Source: Undaria pinnatifida
Lineage: Eukaryota > Sar > Phaeophyceae > Laminariales > Alariaceae
Assembly (NCBI GenBank): GCA_012845835.1
Contig: JABAKD010000024.1
Location: forward strand, 5,906,078-5,970,077
Direction of reading: 5' to 3'
DNA: 64,000 nucleotides
Under the pieces are notes generated by a model. That model had not been told where the DNA came from, ran no database searches, and saw only the letters and a list, made by a program, of their open reading frames with translations. A program made the position numbers and the translations under genes. This document shows, one piece after another, positions 39,201 through 46,500 of the stretch (within the stretch, counting starts at the first letter, position 1; the number at the start of each line of letters is the position of its first letter).

Positions 39201-42044
39201 CCAGCGGTCATGGGTGTCAAACCGATCGTTCCACACATAAACCAAGTAGTGTGGCGTCAGTCAAGGCAAAGTATTGACAAATTGCCGTCGGTCAAGGGGT
39301 CAGTCAAGGCAAAGTATTGAAAAATTGCCGTCAGTCAAGGGGTCAAAGTGCTTTCTCCTGACATCTTCCGCCACCACTGCAGAAGCGGCCAGCATAAATC
39401 AGGATACGGTAGTAGTACCTGTCGACTACGGACAACGATTGACGTCAAACAAAAGCGTAAGAGTTATAGTAATACTATGTCATACCTGGTATAGTATAGT
39501 ACAACCACACCACACTACCGCCACCAGCAATACTCTACTACTCACGTAAATGCGTAGATGCGTCTACTACTGATGTATGCATAGCCTATATTGCTGTACT
39601 CGACAGCAGTTGGAACAGAAACAAAGCCACAGCTAGAGTGAACTCCAGGCCGGGAAAAATCGACCTCCCCCATCGCGGGAGTGGCATAAACGACGAGCTA
39701 TATAGGCGGTAGTTACACTACGGGGACATTTACGACCCATCCCCGGGTTTCAGGTGGTGCGCTTGGCACATCCCCCCCCCATGCGTCCTCTCCAGCACAC
39801 CAGGCAGCTCCGACATACCAGCCCGCAATAAGAGCTAAACCTAGCGGAAAGCCACGACTGCGGGGAAAGCCCGTACCCATCCCCGGGCTTTAGGCTATGC
39901 GTTTGCATATTCCCGGCACATTCGTCTTCTCCAGCACACCAGCCAGCTCCCACAGACCAGCGTGCGACGACAGAGAAGCTCTGTGGCGAGGACTGCGAGT
40001 TGGCTGGACGTTACGGCTAAGTTATCAGTTTTTTTTTTGTTTTTTTTATCCTCCGGCGGATGAGGAAAAATAAAGCTTTAGCTCACCACACTTCCACGTA
40101 TTTTCATACGCGTCGTGTGTCGATTTAACTCAGTTGCTTTCGCAGCCCAACGCTAGCTGGCGAACCCTTCGGGTCCCATTGTAGGTATAGCGTAAGCTGT
40201 CCCTATCAGTGGTCTTCGTTACAACCCCGGCAGCGCAAGCTGCCGTAGTATACGGATGCGGGTGTAAGTTATCAGATACCACTTGGGCAGCGGAGTAAGA
40301 CACAACTGACTGGCTTAGGTATTAATACAAAATGACACGTCGAGCGATAACCGCGTCAGTCAGACGCAAACACGCACAGCTCCCCAAAAATACCGCCCGC
40401 TAAAATAACTGTCAAACCTAGCCAAGTAGACGAATACGTATAGTCGGCGACTTATAGTCAGCCAACTGATGACTTGCGGTCAGCCACTTCCCAGCCCTAC
40501 TCGCGGCAGCTTCTCGGGTCGCGCACATGGTGGTATAGACCGGCCGAACCTCGCCGATGCAGATCTCACAGCGCTTGAGACAATCGCTGCAGCCCTCTCA
40601 CACGACAACTAAGCCCCAATCCCAACCCTGACCCTAATCCGAAACACGAGGCCTGAAACCCGGGGATGGTCCCTAAATGTCCCCGAAGTCATGCTTCGAG
40701 ATCGACAACTAACCCTAACCCCAAACGCAACGACTGAAACCCCGGGATGGCTCCTAAATGTTCCTTTGGTCGTGGCTTATATCTCGCCTCACAACCGTAA
40801 CCCCCACCCTAAGTCGAAACGTAAGCTGGAAACCCGGGGATGGCCCCGAAATGTCTCTGTAGTCGTGACTTAAGTCAAGCCTACGAAGCCATGACGGGAT
40901 TGTCTGGCACTTGTTAATTCTCGAACTGCGAGGGGCACAGCCGAGAGGCAGCTACCGCAGGGTACCCAGGGATACCCTTACAACACCTTGAAAAAATAAA
41001 GTCATGCGACACCTTTTGGTCAAGTTCTATGATATCTTCTACGTCTTCCCAGACCCAGCACGACCCCAACCCTAACCCTAACCTATTAATAGCGCCAGCA
41101 CTAGAGGTCAGCCGGGGCAGTCGCGCTGTTCCGCGGCGTGTTCGATGGCGTTTTCACAAAAAAAAGCGGGCGGTCGAAAGGCCAGCCTCGACCAATCAGA
41201 CGGTGGTGCTGCAAGAGTGATTTTTACAAGGTGCTGTAAACGCGTGTAACACATTTTGGTCAAGTTCTATCTTGCACGCCAGCCCAGGCCCAGCTCGACC
41301 CTCAAGTCTAACCCTACCCCAACCCTTTGGAGAACTCTACTTCGGTAGGCGCAGTCCGTGTGCTTCGGTTGCGTGTTTGCAACAAAAAGTCGGGCGGCCA
41401 AAAGGCCAACATCGACGAATCAGACAGCAGTGGTGTTTGCACGATTATAATCACAAGGTAGTGTTGCATTTAAGAGCCCCCCTATAGCAGTAGGTCTACT
41501 GCTGCCAAGTAGGTCTACCAGTAGGTCTACAGCTATATGCAGAAGGTCTATGGATGTACCCGTAGCCAGTAGGCGGCTGCTGTACCCAGCAAGTCAACGG
41601 CTGAAGCCAGTAAGCCTGCTATCAATAGTGCAGTACCAGGTACTCAGCAGGTCCACTATTGCACCCGAGCAGGTCTACTGCTCTACGCAAAAAGTGCACT
41701 AATGCTGTACCCAGGTCTACTGCTGTGCAGTTAGAACCATGTTCAAACGCGAATAACAAAATAGCAAAGTAGGATGAACGATTGAAGCTCGCAATCGCCC
41801 ATTCACAGAGCCAGCGACCAAGCCAAAAGGCGGGACAAACCACCAAACTGACGTTTTTCAATAAAACCACCAAAAATGCGAAAATACGCGTACCACAGCA
41901 GTGAATGCACGACGCAAGCTCACGTTTGTTCCAGAACGGGTACCGGAAGGCCTCTTGGGGCGGGCTGCCCTCGTCTGCGATGATCACAGCCACGCCTATG
42001 ACGTCGTGATAGAACCTTGGCAGGTCCGCACCTCCAGCGGCCAT
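18138..42044 (-). CDS. NPRL3: NPRL3 orthologue (GATOR1 complex subunit), 14 exons
   Basis: I rebuilt this gene from the sequence. The coding exons, 5' to 3', are 42044-41924, 38970-38840, 35157-35086, 33628-33270, 32226-31968, 29130-29051, 28436-28344, 27292-27175, 24520-24440, 24215-24126, 23582-23523, 22619-21971, 19700-19610 and 18264-18138. All introns are GT-AG, all phases agree, and the total is 2331 nt (776 codons plus stop). Landmarks match the NPRL3 family in order: AFRYPFWNK, VLDGLRFISRPVQ, AAFFDLVFAVVSE, AICHEEELNG, YETLLLREEKH, MLRLARHMVFWGDG, FLLRRDLLVQSQRYIVL, RLAPFFRGKLSF and VVWRLDIV. NPRL3 works with NPRL2 and DEPDC5 as GATOR1, the GAP for Rag GTPases that restrains TORC1 when amino acids are scarce. 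Animal NPRL3 is about 570 residues; the excess is low-complexity inserts in exons 4 and 12. It diverges from the kinase gene at 43457. Transcript evidence is lacking. Confidence 0.85.
18265..19609 (-). other. NPRL3 intron 13
   Basis: Holds a (CAACA)n/(CAACG)n simple repeat at 18355-18500, a C-rich block near 18690-18770 and GATCTGT-rich dispersed sequence near 19340-19560. Two apparent exons here (18559-18604, 19089-19170) were rejected. Confidence 0.6.
19610..19700 (-). CDS. NPRL3: NPRL3 exon 13
   Basis: Acceptor cttttacgagcag, donor gtagga. It encodes EYLRSRDDGSETGK and LMRRLAPFFRGKLSF, the family segment with phenylalanine-Arg-Gly before the final exon. Phase 1 in and phase 2 out fit both neighbours. 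Confidence 0.85.
19701..21970 (-). other. NPRL3 intron 12
   Basis: About 2.3 kb. 19745-19935 is G-rich. 20030-20420 has inverted modules of tagtgccggttgccgctata and its complement. 21340-21440 is a GATCTGT/CCAGGGATCTGTCTGCC module that recurs inverted at 55080-55170. An 89-bp TTAA-type element lies at 21816-21904. No other gene seen. Confidence 0.6.
21816..21904 (+). mobile_element. 89-bp TTAA-type element
   Basis: aacgccttcacgactgggaa through tacagggaggggttttgagg to ttaa. Same family and length as 34906-34994, 38665-38753 and 53885-53973. It begins 67 bp beyond the exon 12 donor. Confidence 0.75.
21971..22619 (-). CDS. NPRL3: NPRL3 exon 12 with low-complexity insert
   Basis: Acceptor attacgtcaag, donor gtttgt. 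It begins SQRHVLVAVLTFLLRRDLL and VQSQRYIVLSIPEP, the conserved helix and strand of the family. It then runs into an Asn-Thr repeat (NTNTNTNANTNT) encoded by a 6-bp ACCAAC-type repeat and a Gly-rich stretch, and ends TPSLEPFE plus one base. The repeats replace the Ser-rich linker found at this place in animal NPRL3. Confidence 0.85.
22620..23522 (-). other. NPRL3 intron 11
   Basis: Contains a poly(C)-tailed LINE 3' fragment (22665-22745) and a 23-kb block of G-rich sequence (22740-23150). No exon seen. Confidence 0.6.
22665..22745 (-). mobile_element. LINE 3' end with poly(C) tail
   Basis: Read on the minus strand, tcgaaagggatgcgtggtca and tgactaaggcaagcaacaaa are followed by a C run (the G run at 22665-22681). 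This matches the coding end [17 protein letters not shown] of the longer copies. Confidence 0.7.
23523..23582 (-). CDS. NPRL3: NPRL3 exon 11
   Basis: Acceptor gtgctaacccttgcgcag, donor gtgagc, phase 0 on both sides. It encodes ELTRFGENRPLSEIMDGARK, matching the family segment following the F-S-P helix. Confidence 0.85.
23782..23852 (-). mobile_element. LINE 3' end fragment with poly(C) tail
   Basis: Diverged copy (tcagttgttgttcacctta, ttaccacgcatcccttttga) next to a G-rich run at 23765-23777. In NPRL3 intron 10. Confidence 0.6.
24126..24215 (-). CDS. NPRL3: NPRL3 exon 10
   Basis: Acceptor tttccgttggccgcttag, donor gtgtgt, phase 0. It encodes MTRAAMRASMPFSPVMAEFS then AKFPKRLLIE, the family region SP-L-E-F-x-F. 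Confidence 0.85.
24440..24520 (-). CDS. NPRL3: NPRL3 exon 9
   Basis: Acceptor ttgctcgcccgggcag, donor gtgaga, phase 0. It encodes MLRLARHMVFWGDGRVID then ALCGTNRYM, matching the strongly conserved AAHLVYWGKA-like segment of the family. This was the key evidence for identifying the gene. Confidence 0.9.
25165..25420. repeat. CCCGAC-rich degenerate satellite
   Basis: Begins cttttcgcgggtcggatcac and continues with gacccgacccgacccgtgag-type units. Similar blocks are at 26440-26630 and 46445-46765, all opening with a cgcgggtcggatcacgtctc-like head or equivalent. Confidence 0.8.
25736..26012 (+). mobile_element. MITE copy
   Basis: acatgctacgataaaagtta at the left, cctacctctatcgtagc at the right. 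Internal ccatggccta, gggcgtatttccgacgattt and taaggagccccgtcattcag match the family. Confidence 0.75.
26440..27160. repeat. Satellite of 19-20-bp units (gtgacccgacccgggaaaa)
   Basis: From 26630 to 27150 about 27 units of gtgacccgacccgggaaaa follow one another with frequent single-base changes. The minus strand shows repeated S-R-V-G-S-L-F-P-G peptides that are repeat artefacts. It ends about 15-30 bp before NPRL3 exon 8. Confidence 0.9.
27175..27292 (-). CDS. NPRL3: NPRL3 exon 8
   Basis: Acceptor atcaatattcgaatag, donor gtgccc. It encodes VLAGHPRDGSPQVRKLIETA and NPHQTFEEMAYASETDLSQ. This fits the family segment L-D-x-SP-L-x-x-I-x-x-x-x-P-x-x-x-L-x-x-L-A-x-x-x-D before the AHLVYWG block. An alternative AG eight bases further in would break the phase. 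Confidence 0.85.
27535..27925 (+). mobile_element. tRNA-derived SINE with (CAA)n tail
   Basis: The head has box A-like tggttcaattgtaagc and box B ggttcgagcgcc at tRNA spacing. The body has gcgagagcacgagttagc, gccgaaccctgtgcgc and gtgaccacggcttgtccaga, all shared with a second copy at 54320-54640. The tail is (caa)n at 27885-27905. It lies in NPRL3 intron 7, antisense to the gene. Confidence 0.8.
28344..28436 (-). CDS. NPRL3: NPRL3 exon 7
   Basis: Acceptor ccaaacgtttag, preceded by two CTAAC branch-point-like motifs in a 14-bp duplication. Donor gtatgt. It encodes SSGLSINVTTQRKIPDARRY then ETLLLREEKH, matching the I-R-P-Y-H-A-L-L-L-L segment of the family. Phase 2 in and out. Confidence 0.8.
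29051..29130 (-). CDS. NPRL3: NPRL3 exon 6
   Basis: Acceptor catggtcggccgcag. It encodes EHQMAQDLRTLFEGLTSD then APFEMTIKK, matching the A-R-D-L-x-x-x-Y-D segment. The apparent TGA straight after is part of the donor AA-gtgaga; splicing to exon 7 restores Lys. Confidence 0.8.
29175..29230 (-). repeat. Copy of the conserved box (LVELTADV type)
   Basis: Minus strand reads LVELTADVSEIILIN, like the box at 38283. It is in intron 5, 45 bp upstream of exon 6. Confidence 0.55.
29450..29830. repeat. C-rich simple repeats in NPRL3 intron 5
   Basis: CCA/ACA units at 29450-29530, (CCCCT)n near 29578-29635, and poly(C) runs. No gene. Confidence 0.6.
29825..31195 (-). pseudogene. Array of six decayed copies of NPRL3 exon 5 end
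   Basis: On the minus strand, relatives of the exon 5 end (NVLESVEKREMRAQAEW) recur at about 31195-31123, 31010-30915, 30690-30620, 30535-30431, 30130-30055 and 29925-29825. The best copy (31010-30915) reads DGNALESVHMRETRVQAE and RRETVME, keeps the donor gtgggtg and has no stop. Others have stops or frame changes. Shared intron sequence (cgcctccatacaaaaatcaa) between copies shows that exon edge plus flanking intron was duplicated. Confidence 0.8.
30775..30905 (+). mobile_element. LINE 3' end with poly(C) tail
   Basis: aggagcaggaacggagctcc and atcaatggtcaaatgaccaa, then gagcacccccccgcgccccc. Corresponds to [20 protein letters not shown]. Confidence 0.7.
31300..31640 (+). mobile_element. Second poly(C)-tailed repeat family
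   Basis: gagcggttctcaaaacaaag, cacctcacggcgcttcacgc and ttcgtcccggcatagtaggg, then gagtaacccccccc. Relatives: 51715-51960 (+), 52625-52860 (-) and 14110-14225 (+). Each intact 3' end runs into a long C-rich tract. Confidence 0.7.
31629..31945 (+). mobile_element. 5'-truncated LINE 3' end with poly(C) tail
   Basis: Encodes degraded KTIAILGDRWWPQTVKQ, and then RSRNGAPSPKGCVVNGQ before the stop. It ends tgagtacgccctcccccc. Same family as 35605-35960. Confidence 0.75.
31968..32226 (-). CDS. NPRL3: NPRL3 exon 5
   Basis: Acceptor atgacataccttcag, donor gtgggt. The first base completes Gly from exon 4. It encodes FITKSGKELLAAKDNRDAAI, the helical REAKLIL-like region, then a lineage-specific stretch ending ESVEKREMRAQAEWRETVME. 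Phase 2 in, 0 out. Confidence 0.85.
32260..32520 (-). mobile_element. LINE 3' end with poly(C) tail
   Basis: On the minus strand, ctcctagtggagacg and ccattaaccacgcattcctt-type family signatures precede C runs (G runs at 32260-32305). In NPRL3 intron 4. Confidence 0.65.
33270..33628 (-). CDS. NPRL3: NPRL3 exon 4
   Basis: Acceptor ccctcctcttgtgtgatcccag, donor gtgagc. It starts YRPPRLLYPSAPLPKN, carries a Val/Gly- and Glu-rich low-complexity insert (GSVGVGVGGGAGGGEG, REEEEGRERG), and ends VDLTLLRSALMMTSRAICHE then EELNG. The end matches the family helix with paired Glu residues. The ATG at 33565 is internal, because the frame is open back to an acceptor in phase with exon 3. Confidence 0.8.
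33630..33842. repeat. G-rich tract, poly(C) tail of a minus-strand LINE
   Basis: About 200 bp of GGAGGAGGGGGG-type sequence directly adjoining the LINE 3' end at 33843. It also supplies the pyrimidine tract for the exon 4 acceptor. Confidence 0.75.
33843..34000 (-). mobile_element. LINE 3' end
   Basis: Minus strand encodes VSIRSRNVAPSRKGCVVN then GQMTKASNN and stop, followed by the C-rich tract at 33630-33842. Confidence 0.75.
34004..34122 (-). repeat. Paired-unit dispersed repeat
   Basis: Two tandem units of tgttttacagcg(t/c)tg-type sequence followed by gccaaccaacgccaacccc. The same pair occurs in opposite orientation at 63876-63982. Confidence 0.75.
34683..35062 (-). mobile_element. MITE carrying an 89-bp element
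   Basis: cgcatgctacgatagaggta to cccctctatcatagg with family signatures in minus orientation (gacggggctccttaacccaa, acctaggccatggggttttt). An 89-bp element lies inside (34906-34994). The MITE ends about 24 bp from NPRL3 exon 3. Confidence 0.8.
34906..34994 (+). mobile_element. 89-bp TTAA-type element inside a MITE
   Basis: cctttacaactggaaacccg, ggatttagtacaaggggggt, then ggggttaa. Exactly 89 bp, as in several other copies. Confidence 0.8.
35086..35157 (-). CDS. NPRL3: NPRL3 exon 3
   Basis: Acceptor ctgtctcgtctcgtgtag, donor gtgagt, phase 0. It encodes LTPKRGDHLRTAAFFDLVFA then VVSE, matching the family segment in which a short loop precedes the FN-VFAL strand. Confidence 0.85.
35590..35975 (-). 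mobile_element. LINE 3' end with zinc-knuckle-like C-terminus and poly(C) tail
   Basis: The longest copy. The minus strand shows CPCGTTMESRTHIVG, a stop, then CEIYEKERDVLQEE: the C-x-C-x-H-x-C arrangement found at the end of many LINE reverse-transcriptase ORFs. TIAILGDKWWPQTAKQ and NGQMTEASNK follow, then a C run (G run at 35595-35605). Several stops break the frame. Confidence 0.75.
36060..36320. repeat. (ACCAAC)n minisatellite
   Basis: About 260 bp of ACCAAC/ACCCAAC units in NPRL3 intron 2. The same hexamer, expanded inside coding exon 12, gives its Asn-Thr repeat. Confidence 0.9.
36597..36635 (-). pseudogene. Decayed copy of the NPRL3 exon 2 end
   Basis: Minus strand ctcgatggcgtgcggtttat-cgaccgcgctgtttag reads LDGVRFIDRAV then stop, against LDGLRFISRPVQ in exon 2. 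It lies about 2.2 kb into intron 2. Confidence 0.7.
36900..37800 (+). other. AT-richer block with unidentified ORFs in intron 2
   Basis: Plus-strand frames at 37124-37549 (141 codons, with FGQKDPAVYSVERHSRDEK) and 37537-37797 (86 codons, ending AVADTALNRARGY) lie in sequence less GC-rich than its surroundings. I recognise neither. A short tandem duplication (atcacgaatatgcattcg, twice) is at 37246-37282. They may be a degraded element. Confidence 0.3.
38283..38350 (+). repeat. Conserved box, SIDPKFVELTADVLEIF type
   Basis: acgcagcttgcaaagatgag is followed by a stretch reading MSIDPKFVELTADVLEIFS then stop. Nearly identical to 14456-14515 over about 55 bp and related to 24893 and 11970. Confidence 0.65.
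38665..38753 (+). mobile_element. 89-bp TTAA-type element
   Basis: ttaacgcctttacaactgga to cacggggttaa, exactly 89 bp, 87 bp beyond the NPRL3 exon 2 donor side. Confidence 0.8.
38840..38970 (-). CDS. NPRL3: NPRL3 exon 2
   Basis: Acceptor ccctatggccatgcgaag after a C-rich tract, donor gtatga. Two bases complete Gln from exon 1. It encodes TMCLFDRISPESLTQLLKAN and RALSGELLEIVLDGLRFISR then PVQ, matching the family block ending V-R-F-V-G-H-P. Confidence 0.85.
39255..40000. repeat. Tandem repeats: 44-bp pair and 143-bp pair
   Basis: gtcagtcaaggcaaagtatt repeats at 39255 and 39299. acccatccccgggtttcagg (39733) and acccatccccgggctttagg (39876) open two units containing tctccagcacaccag. In NPRL3 intron 1. 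Confidence 0.75.
40600..41475. repeat. Tandem repeats with CCCTAA-like cores
   Basis: Three units of 85-95 bp at 40600-40880 share gaaacccggggatgg and a cctaacccc-like stretch. Two units of about 235 bp at 41010-41236 and 41245-41475 share ttttggtcaagttctat, an internal ccctaaccctaac and gggcggtcgaaaggcca. Confidence 0.75.
41487..41730. repeat. Degenerate TAGGTCTACTGCTG repeat
   Basis: About fifteen irregular copies of taggtctactgctg-like units in NPRL3 intron 1, close to exon 1. Confidence 0.75.
41924..42044 (-). CDS. NPRL3: NPRL3 exon 1
   Basis: ATG at 42044-42042 is the only ATG in the open frame, which extends upstream without one. It encodes MAAGGADLPRFYHDVIGVAV and IIADEGSPPQEAFRYPFWNK, matching the family N-terminus (I-x-V-x-L-V-x-S-G-x-x-x-L-x-F-RYPF). 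Donor gtgagc, phase 1. Confidence 0.85.
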
Positions 42045-43456
42045 GTTGTTGTAGTTGCTGCTGCTACAGCAGTAGTGCGGCTGCTGCTGTTTGACGAAGT
42101 ATTTACCTTTTGGATTGATTGACACCCTGTTCCAGTTCGTATTTTGAACTGTCTATCGACACGCTCCACGATCTAAGAGTTTGGAAGGCCAGCTGCGTTG
42201 CTACGGTTGGGTCGTGGCCTGTCCATTTGCGATGGAGAAAGCGCCGCCGCCGTACTCCCTACGGGGCGGTGGGGCAACAAACTTGTCAACATGTCCACTT
42301 GACTTGCTTGATCCTATATGGGAGAGATGGATCGTATGCCGTCCGACTATTTACAAAACCCTCCTTCTAAATTTCTTAATCATTCCTCGCTGCTCGCTGC
42401 TTTCCGCTAAAGCTACTTTCCACTTTCGACTCTCAGGCAGCGCACAATCGTCCATCAGCGTTGTTGTTTGGCAGGTAGCAGCTCCAGCGTTTGTTCAAAC
42501 CACTCCGAAACACTTCCAAACTACAGAATAGCGCGATATAGGAGTCATCAGTTCAATGCCAGGTAGTAGGGTTGAAGTACGCAATTCCAAATCCGGCACT
42601 CCCGGCCAGATCTTGCAACCTTGTAGTCGTACGCATTTTGCGCTCGTCTTATCTGTGACCAATAAACGTGTTATTATTGTTGTTCTCACATTTTAACTCG
42701 CACAATCAAGTCCGTGGTCACAGGACAGGCTCCAGTCACTCTGGAGCTGAGGAATACCCCAGGGAAAAAACACAAACCAAAGGTGGTACGTGTAGGAACA
42801 CTTGATGTTCTGATGAACTACTTGAACATCTTGGGAGGTAAGTCCAGCCTTACATCTCCCACATGCCCCTTGTCACCCCCCCATGCATACAGCAACATAC
42901 CAGCACACAGCAGCACAGCTAGCAGCACACCACTACATAGAGCAACCTTCTACAGCACCAGCGGTGGTCCAGCATTTTCGTCGGGCACCCTGGCATCCGT
43001 CCATTCTTCTACAGGACTACTATTGGTGGGAAGTTGCGCCGCATATGCACAACATCAAAAACCGAAATCATGAATGGCAACTTTGCAACCTCAACCCCAG
43101 CCGCCAAGGACTAGCACTACTAGTACGCCCTGCCGGCAGAGCGCGTGTGTCATCTGCTATTGGCGAGGCCTTTGGTGAGCCTCGCTTGCAAGGCTCTGGC
43201 TGGTGGCGGGGCATGTCTAGGTGAAAGAACAAACAGGAATAGGACAGGGCAATTTGCTACTTCCTTATTTCTGATGCAGTTATTTCTGGAGCCTCAAAAC
43301 TACAAAAATATTCGCCAGAAATAATAGTCTCTCAATTTTTTTCTATAATATAGTCTAGTACTTTTGCATCCGGGAACAAGGAAAAGGAAACCTCCTCAAA
43401 CTGGTTGCTTCCGTGCCAAGCAACGGAGGAGAACAGCCAGCAACACCACACAGATC
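42045..43456. promoter_or_regulatory. Divergent intergenic region between NPRL3 and the kinase gene
   Basis: The two start codons are 1.41 kb apart on opposite strands, so 5' UTRs and promoters must lie here. A TATA-like tataatata lies at about 43344-43352, roughly 105 bp upstream of the kinase ATG. A (ACAGCAGCACA)-rich stretch lies at 42890-42960. Unassigned frames (42714-42835 with LELRNTPGKKHKPKVV ending at a possible donor; 42985-43224 with YYWWEVAPHMHNIKNRN) could be part of an unidentified gene or element. Confidence 0.5.
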
Positions 43457-43501
43457 ATGGCCTCCTCGGAGGAGGAAGGACGCAGCGCCGACACCAAGAA
43501 G
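43457..43501 (+). CDS. Kinase gene exon 1 (start)
   Basis: [15 protein letters not shown], then donor gtgagc, phase 0. Chosen because the frame and phase join exactly to the first PB1 strand in exon 2. Confidence 0.75.
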
Positions 43502-46500
43502 GTGAGCCCTTCCCCCCCCCACCCCTGTTCGCTTGCTTGCTTGATGCTGTTGCCGCCGCCGCGTGCTTTACCGAGGTCCCCCTAGATGGCATCATCTCCT
43601 CGAGCACAGCATAAAAGACAAAAAAAAAAACAGACAGGAGGAATAGGACCAAATGATTAGACTTCTTGTGGACAACTGGTACCTACCTGGTCAGTGTACT
43701 GGTCAGTGCACAGGGTGCTATAATGGTATTAGTGCATGGGTCTACCGGCACTGCCATGCGCATCCTGCGTGCAGCCTATCTCTCGGCATGCCATGATACG
43801 GACGGCAGCTTGGGATATTTGCCGCGCTCGGGTAGCAAACCGGGCAGCCTACTAGACTAAAACAGCAGCAGCTTGTACTGAGAACCCTTCTGCGGCGTCA
43901 TTGATGACACCGCCCTTCGGCATCCGGCTTGTCGCGGATAGCCTTCGGCCGTAGGACTCCGTTGTATGGGCGGGCTGTACGCACTGTATAGCCCCGGGCT
44001 GCCCGGGCCTTTCTTTGCGAACAGAAACGGCGACATTGTAATTTGTTCCAAACGCCCCCGTCAAAACCAAACGGCTTGCCGGCTTGGACCTGTCCTCTCA
44101 GCACTACAGCACCAGTACCCCTTGTTCTATGTACTAGCGGTAGCTTCGACCCTTCCTTCGGGCATGGTCTGATGTCTGATGTCTTCTGTTTGCTTCCTGT
44201 TGTCTAGTCTGCTGACTGCATGTGGATGATATTGTTCGTTCTACTACTGCTTTCCCAACCCTATCCGGCTTTGCGACATGCCTATGCTGTTTTGGGGTGG
44301 GCTGGCAGGCAGCAAAGCAAGCAAGCTCTGCCGTGGCAGCACGTTCAACCCTTCCTTTCAGCTTTATCGAATGATGTCTGCTGTCTGCCTGCTACCGCCC
44401 ATTAGGTACCTCGGCTATCATGCCGCTGCGGGCAAGCAACTGACACTAATCTGAGTCTGCTGCTGCATGGCGTTGCGTCCCATGTGCTTGTTCCATCCAC
44501 TTTAATAGGTTTATGTACAAGTGACACGGCCCTGTCTCTGCCGCTTTGGGTTTGAAATGAGACAGGCAGACCGCAAGCAAGCAAGCAATCTCTGCCGTAA
44601 CGTTCACCCCCTTCCCTTCAGCATGCCTGCTGTCTGATGTCTGTTGTCCGTCTGCTGCTGCATGCGAATTGTGTTGTTGCGCCCTACCATATGATGATAC
44701 GTCCCATTCGTGTCTGGCCGACATGTCTCTACTGCTGTTTCGGCTTTGAAAGGAGACAAGCAGACGGCAAGAAAACAATCCTGTCGTGCGTTTGCATTAC
44801 GCACAGCTTGCGCTCTATATTGGTACTACAGCAGTAGTCGTGCTTACGTATACGTGAAGTACGAGTGGCTGTTTCCTGTTTTTCCGTATGTACTCGTCGT
44901 ACAAGCAACAACTTCTCTGCCTTCTCTCGTGTCATTGCGTTCGAAAATAGCTTCCATCGCTTGTTCGCCTGTTGAAAAGACCAAAAACGAAAGACGACTT
45001 CTCTCTCACGGCAGCTATCAGGGTAGACTACCGCCGCGTAACGCGCAAGATAACGCACCCCCCATGTACGACGATTTTCTTAGGTGATCTTCTCGAGGAT
45101 GGGGAGAGTGCAAACGCTAGAGCTGTGAGTCGGCCTACCCTACAACCCCTCCCTATACGAATTCCAAGTAAATATATCCCAAAAACGAGCTTCTAGCTAT
45201 AAAAGCATTAAGGCACTAACTAGATACTATTAATAGTCGACTAGTAGTTAGTCGTTTGCTGGAGGCGCCGACTATCCGACTGGTTGGGTTTCCATGCTCG
45301 TGAGAAGTAGGGATGATTGCTGATGTGGAGTGCGTTTTTTCGCTTTATTTTCGGGTTCCCCTCGGGCGGGGGGGGGGGCTGATTTGACTCGCTCTCCTGA
45401 CTTTTAAGTCGGCAAGTCGGCTGCCCATCAGCTCGTTTTGCCAGCCGACTTGCCAACTAAAGTCACTTAGTTGGCTAACGCAGAGGCTAACGGCATCTAC
45501 CGATTAGTTTTTAGTCGCGAAATCCTGCCGACTCAAAGCTCCAGCAAACGCCGAGTAACGCGTCTACGGAAAGAGCGCGACGAGATGAGATCCGTCATTT
45601 TCGATGTATGTGTGCACCAGCTCGTACCCCCCACTACTTGCAATCCTAGAACTGCAGCACCAGTTACCAGCCACACGGTTTGCGGTTCGCGCTTACGCGC
45701 CCACGGCCTTCGGATCGGATGAGGTCCCAACTCCCAGTCCAACCAGAAGCCTGAGCCATAACCTAGCCCCTAAATTATCGGGGGTTGGATGGTGGGATCG
45801 GGGCGTGGGGTGGGATGGGGGCTGGCCAATGAAATGAAGGTGTGGTCTATTGGGGCTGGTCCAATAACGCCTTCAGCCCCTGTGAGACTTCAGAGGGAAA
45901 ATTTGGCGACGATCATTGATGGCTACGGCACCGACCACTGCTGGTTAGCGATGATGCTGTTGGTGTCCGAACGGCCATGATGCAGAGATTCGTACGGGAC
46001 CTGGGCAGCATGATCCTACTCGTATCGCGGCGCGCTCACGCTACCGGTAGACGCTTGAAAATTTCCCAATCGTCGTTTTTTGGTCGTTATACACGGACCC
46101 AAAAAGGTTTAACGCTCAAACGCCGAAAACCCTGATAATTGCATGCGACTTGCACTTTTGGTGCTGCGGTTGTAGGATTGCACGGAGGTCTCGTGTGTAT
46201 CCACTGCTGTCCTCGTTTCGTTTCGTCATCCCGGCTCAGGAATGAAATGTCGCGGAACTGAACGGGCGCTTGAAGCAGGGGTCTACTGCGGCGTGCTATG
46301 CTTTCGGTGGATTCTCCATCTCGTTTTATTGCTGTTGGCCCTTCTGCTGTAGTATTTACTGTATAACATGCCTTATACTATTTCCAAGGCGTTCGTCGCC
46401 AACAGATGGTTGCGCTCTAAATGGGTCAAGTAGTTTGATCAGGGGTTTCCACGGGTCGGATCACGTCTCACGGGTCTGATCTCATATCCATGGCCGGATC

